Shown piece after piece: positions 14,713-20,719 of a DNA stretch of 20,719 nt. Every line of letters begins with the position of its first letter. The stretch's first letter is position 1. Position numbers and translations under genes: made by a program. Origin of the DNA: Blastocatellia bacterium. GTDB lineage: Bacteria > Acidobacteriota > Blastocatellia > Chloracidobacteriales > JADJPF01. Location of the stretch: NCBI GenBank assembly GCA_023265235.1, contig JAHFUF010000005.1:7552-28270 (forward strand), written 5' to 3'. The notes beneath the pieces are model-generated. The model searched no databases and was not told the DNA's origin. It saw nothing but the letters and a program-made list of their open reading frames with translations.

Positions 14713-15164
14713 CAAACTTCGTCTTTAATTTCAGTGCGCTTAGCATCGCGCCATAATCTTTCTAGGTTGTAAAATTCACGCGCTTCTTGGCCAAAAATAT
14801 GAACTACAAAGTCGCCATAGTCCATTAATATCCATTCAGCTTTTTGATAGCCTTCGATATGTGAAGTACGACAACCTTCTTTACGTAATTGATCTTGTGC
14901 TTCGTCCGCGATAGCTTGTACTTGACGTGTTGCACGACCGCTACATAGTATAAAGTAATCTGTAAAACTAACGATTTCTCTTAAGTCTAGAATTACTATA
15001 TTAGTAGCTTTTTTATCGCTAATGGCACGAATTAGCGTTTCTATGCGCTTGTTTGATGATTGAACTTCTAAAAGACTAATTGCTAGATTAGTTATTTCGC
15101 TATTAGTTATTTCGTTATTAGTTATTTCGCTATTGGTTATTTCGTTATTGGTTGTTTCGTTCAT
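14712..15164 (-). CDS. rsfS: Ribosomal silencing factor RsfS
   Basis: A 150-residue RsfS (Iojap/RsfA) protein. It binds L14 on the large subunit, blocks 30S joining and slows translation in starvation. Recognisable features are IVILDLREIVSFTDYFILCSGRA, the helix with QVQAIADEAQ, the segment EGYQKAEWILMDYGDFVVHIF and the end YNLERLWRDA. The ATG at 15164 is preceded by AGGA and is chosen over a TTG ten codons upstream. It overlaps the nadD end by 20 bases. The N-terminus has an unusual extension of about 25 residues made of five NNEIT/NSEIT-like units from a DNA tandem repeat. The next gene, rlmH, overlaps by one base. Confidence 0.93.
   Translation of the reverse strand: MNETTNNEITNSEITNNEITNSEITNLAISLLEVQSSNKRIETLIRAISDKKATNIVILDLREIVSFTDYFILCSGRATRQVQAIADEAQDQLRKEGCRTSHIEGYQKAEWILMDYGDFVVHIFGQEAREFYNLERLWRDAKRTEIKDEV
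15088..15162 (-). repeat. Five 15-bp tandem repeats across the nadD-rsfS junction
   Basis: Five contiguous 15-base units (plus-strand TTAGTTATTTCGCTA and close variants) begin in rsfS codons and run to the rsfS start codon, covering the nadD stop at 15145-15147. They encode NNEIT/NSEIT in RsfS and, in a second frame, the last NadD residues. Confidence 0.85.
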
Positions 15165-15813
15165 GCTGATCCTGGTAAAGCTGATATTTAGCAATATAAC
15201 TTGCCACAGATAAAGGCACCCATTTATTAATAGGTTCTCCTTTTGCTACTGCCGAGCGAATACTACTAGCAGAAATACTAAGTTCTGCTAGGTTTGTGTA
15301 GAAAATTGCTTCTTGAGCTATATCTAGTTCTGAGTAATTTTCTTGTCCACATAAGTTTTTAATAGGCATATTTAGGGTTAAACTGCGTTCTACTAAATCA
15401 ATTTTGTATTCTGGTCGGGTAACTACAACAATGCGACAAGTATGAATTAGTTCTTGGTGTTTCCACCAATTGTTTAGGTCACAGAACATATCTGCTCCCA
15501 TAATGAAAAACAACTGTGTTTCTGTGCCAAGAGTTTTTTTCAGTTGTGCAATAGTTTGCACAGTAAAAGGTTGTGAAGGGGATTCTAACTCTAGGCGACA
15601 AACTACTATTTTTTCTATTTCATTAGTTGCTAGCACTGCCATTGCATAGCGATGATAAGCAGAGCTAATTACATTTTTGGTTTTATGTGGCGGAGTGTAA
15701 GCAGGCATTAAATAAATGCGATCACAACTAAAAAACTGTTGTACTCGGTTAGCAATTTCTAGATGCCCATAGTGAATTGGATCAAATGTACCACCTAAAA
15801 TGCCCACACGCAT
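15145..15813 (-). CDS. nadD: Nicotinate-nucleotide adenylyltransferase
   Basis: A 222-residue NadD that joins ATP and nicotinate mononucleotide to make NaAD in NAD synthesis. The nucleotidyltransferase motif GGTFDPIHYGH is at 7-17, and the ISASSIR motif at 180-186. Typical NadD segments MPAYTPPHK (36-44) and FFIMGADMFCDLNNWWKHQEL (102-122) are present. The length is slightly long for the family, since the C-terminal tail (QHERNNQ) lies in the tandem repeat at the rsfS junction. It sits between obg and rsfS, which is a common arrangement. The start ATG has only a weak Shine-Dalgarno. Confidence 0.93.
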   Translation of the reverse strand: MRVGILGGTFDPIHYGHLEIANRVQQFFSCDRIYLMPAYTPPHKTKNVISSAYHRYAMAVLATNEIEKIVVCRLELESPSQPFTVQTIAQLKKTLGTETQLFFIMGADMFCDLNNWWKHQELIHTCRIVVVTRPEYKIDLVERSLTLNMPIKNLCGQENYSELDIAQEAIFYTNLAELSISASSIRSAVAKGEPINKWVPLSVASYIAKYQLYQDQHERNNQ

Positions 15814-15871
15814 CTTTATTGCCTACCATCTGATCGCCTATACTTTATTGGCTTTGTTAATTTTAATGACA

Positions 15872-16879
15872 TTAAGAAATAACTACTTCTTCTAATGCTT
15901 TAGCTACAATATGGATCAACTCTTTAGTTCCTTCTCCTGTAACAGCAGAGGTTTTATGGAACCGTAAGTTTTGCTCTTGACAAAAATGTTGTAACTTTTC
16001 TAGTCTTTCAGGTTCATCTAATGCATCAACTTTATTAGCTACTACTATTACAGGCTTGTCAGCTAAGTCTTCTCTATAGGTTTTTAGTTCTTTGGTAATT
16101 ATTTGGTAGTCTTCTATTGGATCTCTACCAGTAGCACTAGAAACATCAATGAGATGTAAAAGTAGTTTAGTACGTTCTACATGTCTAAGAAATTGCAGTC
16201 CCAGTCCTGCTCCTTCATGCGCACCTTCGATTAAACCAGGAATATCAGCAATAACAAACTGTTTATAATCTCCTACATCAACAACTCCTAAGTTAGGAGT
16301 TAGTGTAGTAAAAGGATAATCAGCAATTTTAGGTTTAGCCGCAGAGATACGAGAAATCAAAGTAGATTTACCTACATTTGGAAAACCAACAATTCCCACG
16401 TCTGCTAGTAGTTTAAGTTCTAGTTCTAAGTGAAAAACCTGACCAGGTTTTCCAACTTCCCATCGTCTAGGAGCACGATTAATTGAGCTAACAAAATGAG
16501 CATTACCATGACCTCCACGACCACCTTTTGCTAGTAATACGCGTTGGTCAGTCCCAACAAAGTCTGCTAATACTTCACCTGTTTCAAAATCTTTTACCAA
16601 AGTTCCTACAGGAACTTTAACTATAATATCTACCCCATTCTGGCCAGCACATTTACTACCTTGGCCATGAGCACCACGAGGAGCAGAATATTCAGGATTA
16701 TAACGAAATGTGAGTAAAGTGTTTAATTGATCATTAGCCTCTAGATAAACGTCACCGCCCTTTCCACCGTCTCCGCCAGATGGGCCTCCACGGGGAACAA
16801 ACTTTTCTCGACGGAAAGCAACACAGCCACTACCGCCATTACCAGCTTTTATCCAAATTTTTGCTCGATCAATAAACAC
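15872..16879 (-). CDS. obg: Obg/CgtA-family ribosome-assembly GTPase
   Basis: A 335-residue Obg GTPase needed for late 50S assembly and linked to the ppGpp response. The Gly-rich Obg fold spans 1-158 (KAGNGGSGCVAFRREKF, then GGPSGGDGGKGGDV). The G domain begins at 160 with G1 GFPNVGKST (165-173), G2/switch I FTTLTPN (190-196), G3 DIPGLIEGAHEG (212-223), G4 NKVD (282-285) and G5 SAVTGEG (311-317). There is no C-terminal OCT extension, so this is a short form. The start is a GTG (Val replaced by Met at initiation), supported by the family start sequence FIDRAKI; no clear Shine-Dalgarno is seen. Upstream is rpmA, in the usual order. Confidence 0.96.
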   Translation of the reverse strand: MFIDRAKIWIKAGNGGSGCVAFRREKFVPRGGPSGGDGGKGGDVYLEANDQLNTLLTFRYNPEYSAPRGAHGQGSKCAGQNGVDIIVKVPVGTLVKDFETGEVLADFVGTDQRVLLAKGGRGGHGNAHFVSSINRAPRRWEVGKPGQVFHLELELKLLADVGIVGFPNVGKSTLISRISAAKPKIADYPFTTLTPNLGVVDVGDYKQFVIADIPGLIEGAHEGAGLGLQFLRHVERTKLLLHLIDVSSATGRDPIEDYQIITKELKTYREDLADKPVIVVANKVDALDEPERLEKLQHFCQEQNLRFHKTSAVTGEGTKELIHIVAKALEEVVIS

Positions 16880-16909
16880 TTTAGTTATTTAATTAAAATA
16901 GGGTTAAGA

Positions 16910-17197
16910 CTATGCTACGGTATTTTGTACTGGAACAGGGGCTACTACTGGGTAGACACTTACGAATTTACCCATACGACCCTTGTTTTCAAATTTTACC
17001 AGTCCAGTAATACGAGCATAGAGGGTATCATCTTTGCCAATCCCAACATTTTTGCCAGGTTTATGTGGTGTGCCACGTTGGCGTATCAAAATTTCTCCAG
17101 CAGAGACAAGTTGACCACCGAAACGTTTTACTCCTAGGCGTTGAGAGTTAGAATCGCGACCATTGCGAGAACTACCTACACCTTTTTTATGTGCCAT
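16910..17197 (-). CDS. rpmA: 50S ribosomal protein L27
   Basis: A 95-residue L27 of the 50S subunit near the peptidyl-transferase centre. The mature N-terminus MAHKKGVGSSRNGRDSNSQR is present without the cleavable extension found in Firmicutes, and no Prp protease gene lies between rplU and rpmA. The conserved GTPHKPGKNVGIGKDDTLYA segment is intact. The ATG follows AAGGAG. The C-terminus is slightly extended (PVVAPVPVQNTVA). It lies 33 bases downstream of rplU and 30 bases upstream of obg. Confidence 0.97.
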   Translation of the reverse strand: MAHKKGVGSSRNGRDSNSQRLGVKRFGGQLVSAGEILIRQRGTPHKPGKNVGIGKDDTLYARITGLVKFENKGRMGKFVSVYPVVAPVPVQNTVA

Positions 17198-17230
17198 AAA
17201 ATTTTCTCCTTAGAAATTGTGCTTGTAGTT

Positions 17231-17536
17231 TTAGGCTAGCGAATCAATGCGAACAGCGGTAAAGCCTTGGCGATGACCTTGTTTGCGTTTGAATTGTTTA
17301 CGACGCTTAAACTTAAACACGATAACTTTTTCACCACGTCCATGCTCGACAACAGTAGCTTTTACTTTTTGATCTAAGACAGGAGTGCCGATTTGAATAT
17401 TTGAACCATCAGAAACGGTCAAAGCCTCTAGTTCTACATTGCTACCAACTATTTTTTCTATAGTTGGTACTCGTACAACTTGGCCTGGAGTGACACGAAA
17501 CTGCTTGCCGCCAGAAAGAATAACTGCGTAAGCCAC
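17231..17536 (-). CDS. rplU: 50S ribosomal protein L21
   Basis: A 101-residue L21. The core YAVILSGGKQFRVTPG and the C-terminal KFKRRKQFKRKQGHRQGFTAVRI match the family. The start is taken as GTG at 17536, giving (M)AYAVI like other L21, because GGGAGGT stands nine bases upstream. A TTG at 17554 would place that Shine-Dalgarno inside the gene. It is the first gene of an operon with rpmA, obg, nadD, rsfS, rlmH, the DksA-like gene and the comF-like gene. The leader to the predicted start of transcription is about 65 bases long. Confidence 0.95.
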   Translation of the reverse strand: MAYAVILSGGKQFRVTPGQVVRVPTIEKIVGSNVELEALTVSDGSNIQIGTPVLDQKVKATVVEHGRGEKVIVFKFKRRKQFKRKQGHRQGFTAVRIDSLA

Positions 17537-17608
17537 AGCTAGTTTACCTCCCAAGGTTTAACTACATTATTATTTAATGTAAAGATTGGTTTTTCAGTAA
17601 AGTGTCAA

Positions 17609-17637
17609 ATTATAATGACAGCACTAGTGTTCGTCAA
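17609..17637 (-). promoter_or_regulatory. Predicted sigma70 promoter of the rplU operon
   Basis: Minus-strand TTGACG (17637-17632), exactly 17 bases, then a perfect TATAAT (17614-17609). It is the best promoter match in the window and fits strong transcription of ribosomal-protein genes. Confidence 0.75.
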
Positions 17638-17722
17638 TTGCACAAAACCTAAATTCTGGTTTTTCGGTTTTGAACCTTTACTTTATAGGCTCAAATAAAT
17701 ACTTGGATCTGTGATAGGGGGC

Positions 17723-17751
17723 TTGAAAAGTATTAGTAATTGTGACATTAT
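17723..17751 (+). promoter_or_regulatory. Predicted promoter of the EF-G-like gene
   Basis: TTGAAA (17723-17728), 17 bases, CATTAT (17746-17751), about 68 bases before the ATG, divergent from the rplU promoter. Confidence 0.55.
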
Positions 17752-17818
17752 GGGCATTTCCTATTTTATCCCACGTATTTATCTATAGAATTTTTCTAGT
17801 ACATTTTGGAGGATTCAA

Positions 17819-19924
17819 ATGAAGGTATATGCAACACAGGAAATTCGCAATATTGGCGTTGTTGGCCATGGTCAAGCGGGGAAAACCTCATTAATTGCTG
17901 CAATGCTCTTTACCTCTGGAGCAGTTAATCGCTTAGGCCGTGTTGCTGATGGGACAGCCCCTACAGATATTGACGAGGTTGAAATTGCTCGAAAAATGTC
18001 AATCCAAACCACACCAGCTTATGTTGAGTGGAAAGGTCATAAAATAAATATTTTAGATACTCCAGGAGCTACTGCTTTTGTGCATGAAGCTCGTGGTGCT
18101 TTGCGTGTTTGTGATGCGGCACTATTTGTTGTTGATGCCGTTGGGGGTATTGGGGTAAGTACTGAGAAAGCCTGGAGCTATGCAGATGAGTTTAATCTAC
18201 CACGAGCAATAGTAATTAATAAAATGGAGTATGAGCGAGCAGATTTTAAGAATACTTTGGCTGGAATTAATGAAGTATTTGGTCGTACTGCTGTGGCTGT
18301 CCATCTACCTATTGGCAGCGAAAAGACTTTTCGTGGTGTAATAGATTTAGTCAAAATGAAAGCCTATATATCTCAAAATGATGGTAGTGGCAAAATGACT
18401 GAAGGAGATATTCCTGCTGAGTTAAAAGATGATGCCACTTCATCGCGTGAGGCTTTAATAGAAGTGATTGCTGAGGGTAATGACGCTTTACTGGAAAAAT
18501 TCTTTGATTTAGGCACTTTACCAGATGAAGATGTATTGCCAGGAATTAAATCTGCTATTTTAGAAAGACGCGTAGTACCTGTGTTTGCTACCTCTGCCTT
18601 AAGTAATATTGGTAGTCAGTCTTTAATAGAAGCAATTGTTAATTACTTGCCATCGCCAGCCGATTTAGGCGAAGTAACAGGACGTGTTAGTACTGAAGCT
18701 GATGCAGAGGAAACTAGCCGTAAGGTTAGTAGCAGTGAGCCTTACTCAGCGTTTGTATTTCGTACTGTCGCAGATCAATTTGGTAGAATCACTTTATGTA
18801 AAATTTATTCAGGCTCAATTAAAGCCGATGCCACAGTATTTAATCTTACTAAAAATGCTCATGAACGCCTTGGCCCAATTCATGTAATCCAAGGTAATAA
18901 AATGGAAAAAATTACTGAGGCCAATGCAGGAGATATTATTGCAGTAACAAAGTTAAAAGAAACTACTACAGGGGATACTTTTGCTGATAAAGCTACACCA
19001 ATAATTTATGCTCCAGTACGTTTTCCAGAACCAGCAATCAACTTTGCCATTGTCCCTAAATCGCGACAAGACGAAGACAAACTCTCCACTGCGTTATCAA
19101 AGATGTTAGAAGAAGATCAAGCCCTTCGTTATACTCGTGAAGCACAAACAAAAGAATTTTTGCTCTCAGGTTCAGGTCAGCTACACGTAGAAGCCGCAGT
19201 AGAAAAATTAAGACGTCGCTATGCTGTAGAAGTAGAGTTGCACACCCCTAAAGTTCCTTATAAAGAAACCATTAAGGTTCGTGTTGAAGTACAAGGTCGT
19301 CATAAAAAACAATCTGGTGGCCGTGGTCAATTTGGAGATTGTAAATGTATTTTTGAACCACTACCGCGCGGAGGTGGTTTTGAGTTTGTAGATAAGATTT
19401 TTGGTGGTTCAGTGCCTGCTAATTTCCGCCCTGCTATTGAGAAAGGTGTTTTAGAAGCGGCTGTTGTAGGTACATTAGCTGGCTATAATGTAATAGATTT
19501 TAAGGTAGAACTAATAGATGGTTCCTATCACCCAGTTGACTCAGATGAACTTTCTTTCAAAATAGCTGGCCGTAAAGCTTTTCGTAATGCAATGGAAAAA
19601 GCTAAACCTATATTATTAGAACCAGTAATGCATGTAGAAATTGTTGCACCACAAGAATTTTCCGGGGATTTAATGGGAGATATTAATACTAGGCGCGGAC
19701 GTATCCAAGGTATGGATGCACGCGGCAATCAACAAGTGATCAAAGCTCAAGTTCCTCTTTCAGAAATGCTTAACTATCCACCAACCCTTAATTCCATCAC
19801 TGCTGCCAGGGGTAGTTATTCAATGGAATTTTCCCATCTAGACGAAGTGCCAGCATTAATTTCGCAAAAGATTATTGCTGAAGCACAGGCTGAAGGCCGT
19901 GTTAGAGTGTCTGAAGAAGACTAA
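17819..19924 (+). CDS. Elongation factor G-like GTPase (FusA2 type)
   Basis: A 701-residue EF-G paralogue with the full five-domain layout: G domain to about 280, domain II 307-395, III 404-478, IV 479-600 (SGGRGQFGDC region), V 601-690. G1 is GHGQAGKTS (16-24), not GHIDHGKTT. G3 reads DTPGA (80-84): the histidine of DTPGH, which drives GTP hydrolysis in EF-G and EF-Tu, is Ala84. G4 is NKME (134-137), with Glu in place of Asp. FusA2-type paralogues also lack the histidine at this site, but the NKxE change looks unusual to me. A canonical translocase role is therefore doubtful; ribosome recycling, stress translation or ribosome rescue are possible. GGAGG lies seven bases before the ATG. No rpsL/rpsG or tuf neighbours, unlike fusA. 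Confidence 0.85.
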   Translation: MKVYATQEIRNIGVVGHGQAGKTSLIAAMLFTSGAVNRLGRVADGTAPTDIDEVEIARKMSIQTTPAYVEWKGHKINILDTPGATAFVHEARGALRVCDAALFVVDAVGGIGVSTEKAWSYADEFNLPRAIVINKMEYERADFKNTLAGINEVFGRTAVAVHLPIGSEKTFRGVIDLVKMKAYISQNDGSGKMTEGDIPAELKDDATSSREALIEVIAEGNDALLEKFFDLGTLPDEDVLPGIKSAILERRVVPVFATSALSNIGSQSLIEAIVNYLPSPADLGEVTGRVSTEADAEETSRKVSSSEPYSAFVFRTVADQFGRITLCKIYSGSIKADATVFNLTKNAHERLGPIHVIQGNKMEKITEANAGDIIAVTKLKETTTGDTFADKATPIIYAPVRFPEPAINFAIVPKSRQDEDKLSTALSKMLEEDQALRYTREAQTKEFLLSGSGQLHVEAAVEKLRRRYAVEVELHTPKVPYKETIKVRVEVQGRHKKQSGGRGQFGDCKCIFEPLPRGGGFEFVDKIFGGSVPANFRPAIEKGVLEAAVVGTLAGYNVIDFKVELIDGSYHPVDSDELSFKIAGRKAFRNAMEKAKPILLEPVMHVEIVAPQEFSGDLMGDINTRRGRIQGMDARGNQQVIKAQVPLSEMLNYPPTLNSITAARGSYSMEFSHLDEVPALISQKIIAEAQAEGRVRVSEED

Positions 19925-19941
19925 TTTTTAATCAATTATAT

Positions 19942-20008
19942 GTAGGAGCAGACACATAGGTCTGCCCTTCTTTTCTGCAACAGAGGGCGAACACAGGTTC
20001 GCCCCTAC
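19942..20008. repeat. Pair of REP-like hairpins with GTAGG/CCTAC ends
   Basis: The first hairpin (GCAGAC with GTCTGC, 19949-19965) starts GTAGGAG. The second has a perfect 8-bp stem, GGGCGAAC (19985-19992) with GTTCGCCC (19997-20004), and ends CCTAC. The two are separated by a T-rich spacer and are mirror-oriented, which is BIME-like. The element touches the stop codon of the small gene at 20008 and lies 18 bases past the EF-G-like stop codon, so it may also end both transcripts. Confidence 0.7.
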
Positions 20009-20331
20009 TACCACCACCATTTTTTTTCTTTTGATTTTTTTTCTGCTTCCATCTCTGCTATTGTTTGTTTTGCTTCTGCTTGACTACTCTTGGTGTTAAC
20101 TTTTCCAGCCATTTCATCTAAAGTGTTAGTAAGAGAATCAGTAGCAGTCATTAAGTTATTTAGTGCAGAAAGACCTGTGGCTAAATCGGCTGATGAAGTT
20201 GGAGTTGATGGGTTGCGACCTGTTTTTTTTGCTGATAAATCAAAGAGCATTTGTTCTTCTTCTTTGCTTAAAGTGCCATGTAACTTTTTTTGTAATAACT
20301 CTTTTAATAATTTTTGGTCTTGTTCGTCCAT
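20008..20331 (-). CDS. Small hypothetical protein ending in three tryptophans
   Basis: A 107-residue protein of unknown function. It starts with a helical segment (LLKELLQKKLHGTLSKEEEQ, 8-27), has a Ser/Thr-rich middle (40-72), and ends in a Lys-rich helix with KKSKEKKWWW. No signal peptide or membrane helix is visible, and no family is recognised. A possible match for the first segment is the short LxxxLxGTLSxEE pattern seen in anti-sigma-type N-termini, but this is too short to use. The ATG follows AGGAG. A possible promoter is TTGAAG (20388-20383), 17 bases, TAAAGT (20365-20360). The stop codon abuts the REP-like hairpins. Confidence 0.6.
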   Translation of the reverse strand: MDEQDQKLLKELLQKKLHGTLSKEEEQMLFDLSAKKTGRNPSTPTSSADLATGLSALNNLMTATDSLTNTLDEMAGKVNTKSSQAEAKQTIAEMEAEKKSKEKKWWW

Positions 20332-20446
20332 TAGTTATACTCCTATATGTTTTGCCTTAACTTTACACCTCAAAATAAATGTCTTCAATAATAAAACTAT
20401 TAACAGTTAGCACTTGGCTCTGGACAAAAAATAAATAATTATTCTA

Positions 20447-20464
20447 CTATCTACAAATAGATAG
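20447..20464. promoter_or_regulatory. Small inverted repeat before the last gene
   Basis: CTATCTA and TAGATAG, a perfect 7-bp repeat around CAAA, 20 bases before the next start codon. It could be an operator or a leader hairpin. Confidence 0.3.
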
Positions 20465-20484
20465 AAACATTTAGGTGTAAAAAT

Positions 20485-20719
20485 ATGTCTAGTAAAAAGC
20501 TCTCCTCAAAGTCCAATTTGTCGTCAAAAACTAATACTAAGTCACAACCTGAAACAGATTTTCTTCTCAAGTCAGAAGATAGCGTTTCTCCAGAAAAATT
20601 TGATGAAATCATTGCAGGAATCTTTTCTTCCAAACGCCATACAGAAAAATTTAGTGATAAATTAATAACTGCAGAGCTAGAATTATTAGGAGTAAAGAAA
20701 CTAGAGGAAAGGTTTTCTC
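20485..20719 (+). CDS. Partial ORF running off the window, unknown function
   Basis: An open frame of 78 codons from an ATG at 20485 with no stop to the end of the window. AGGTG lies just before it with suitable spacing. The visible part is Ser/Lys-rich at the start (SSKKLSSKSN, repeated SSK units at 2-15) and then looks helical (EKFDEIIAGIF, ELELLGVKKLEERFS). It has no recognised domain in this part. It is divergent from the WWW protein gene, and the 153 bases between them hold the likely promoters. Confidence 0.6.
   Translation, partial: MSSKKLSSKSNLSSKTNTKSQPETDFLLKSEDSVSPEKFDEIIAGIFSSKRHTEKFSDKLITAELELLGVKKLEERFS

Noticed and set aside
16925..17137. Plus-strand open frame opposite rpmA
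   Set aside because: It is antisense to a ribosomal protein gene that is certain. The same holds for frames opposite or inside the EF-G-like gene (18684-18887, 19528-19728) and the VWFA gene (9559-9747).
17819..19924. Canonical elongation factor G (fusA)
   Set aside because: The G3 histidine and the usual G1 sequence are missing, and there are no rpsL, rpsG or tuf neighbours.
20090..20410. Plus-strand open frames opposite the WWW protein gene
   Set aside because: They lack ribosome binding sites, while the minus-strand gene has AGGAG at the right distance. The minus-strand frame at 20451-20633 was rejected because the plus-strand partial gene there has AGGTG and an open frame to the window end.

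Overview
This window is AT-rich chromosomal DNA from a bacterium, most likely a low-GC member of the Acidobacteriota (Blastocatellia-like). The evidence for that is indirect: a secreted VWFA-domain protein of the type that is abundant in Acidobacteriota, the style of the Kelch/cadherin-like surface protein and the HARE-HTH protein, and a set of housekeeping genes (rplU-rpmA-obg-nadD-rsfS-rlmH) with ordinary bacterial sequences. The lineage is an inference and not a placement. No rRNA, tRNA, CRISPR array, transposase or phage gene was seen.

Layout. 1-1200: a CDGSH iron-sulfur protein and a class I O-methyltransferase, both on the minus strand, with a REP-like hairpin at the left edge. 1203-3207: a minus-strand two-gene unit of parA and a protein with a predicted winged helix in the place where parB is normally found. 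It has its own promoter with a perfect tandem 12-bp repeat at the predicted transcription start. 3532-6786: a large secreted Kelch propeller plus alternating cadherin/Ig-like domains. 7038-8943: a two-gene plus-strand unit, a protein with two HARE-HTH domains followed with an 11-bp overlap by a small secreted protein. 9148-11326: a minus-strand pair, a CapA-type metallophosphatase followed by the VWFA protein. 11581-12852: a secreted penicillin-binding transpeptidase without the usual N-terminal domain, transcribed divergently from capA.

13012-17536 is one long minus-strand operon in transcription order rplU, rpmA, obg, nadD, rsfS, rlmH, a DksA/TraR zinc-finger gene and a comF-like phosphoribosyltransferase. 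It reads from a near-consensus sigma70 promoter at 17609-17637 and ends at a hairpin terminator shared with the PBP gene. It joins ribosomal proteins, ribosome assembly or silencing factors (Obg, RsfS, RlmH), NAD synthesis and a DksA-like factor. Divergent from it is an EF-G paralogue (17819-19924) that lacks the catalytic histidine of true EF-G. The right edge holds a pair of REP-like hairpins, a small protein ending in three tryptophans, and the start of a plus-strand gene that runs off the window.

Several start codons were set by Shine-Dalgarno position: GTG for rplU, obg and the parA partner, and internal ATGs for parA, capA, rsfS and rlmH. Two features run through the whole window: in-frame tandem repeats whose unit is a multiple of three bases in several genes, and an unusually high frequency of the tetranucleotide CTAG. 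The most promising places for new biology are the ParA/winged-helix pair, the double HARE-HTH protein with its secreted partner, and the EF-G paralogue.
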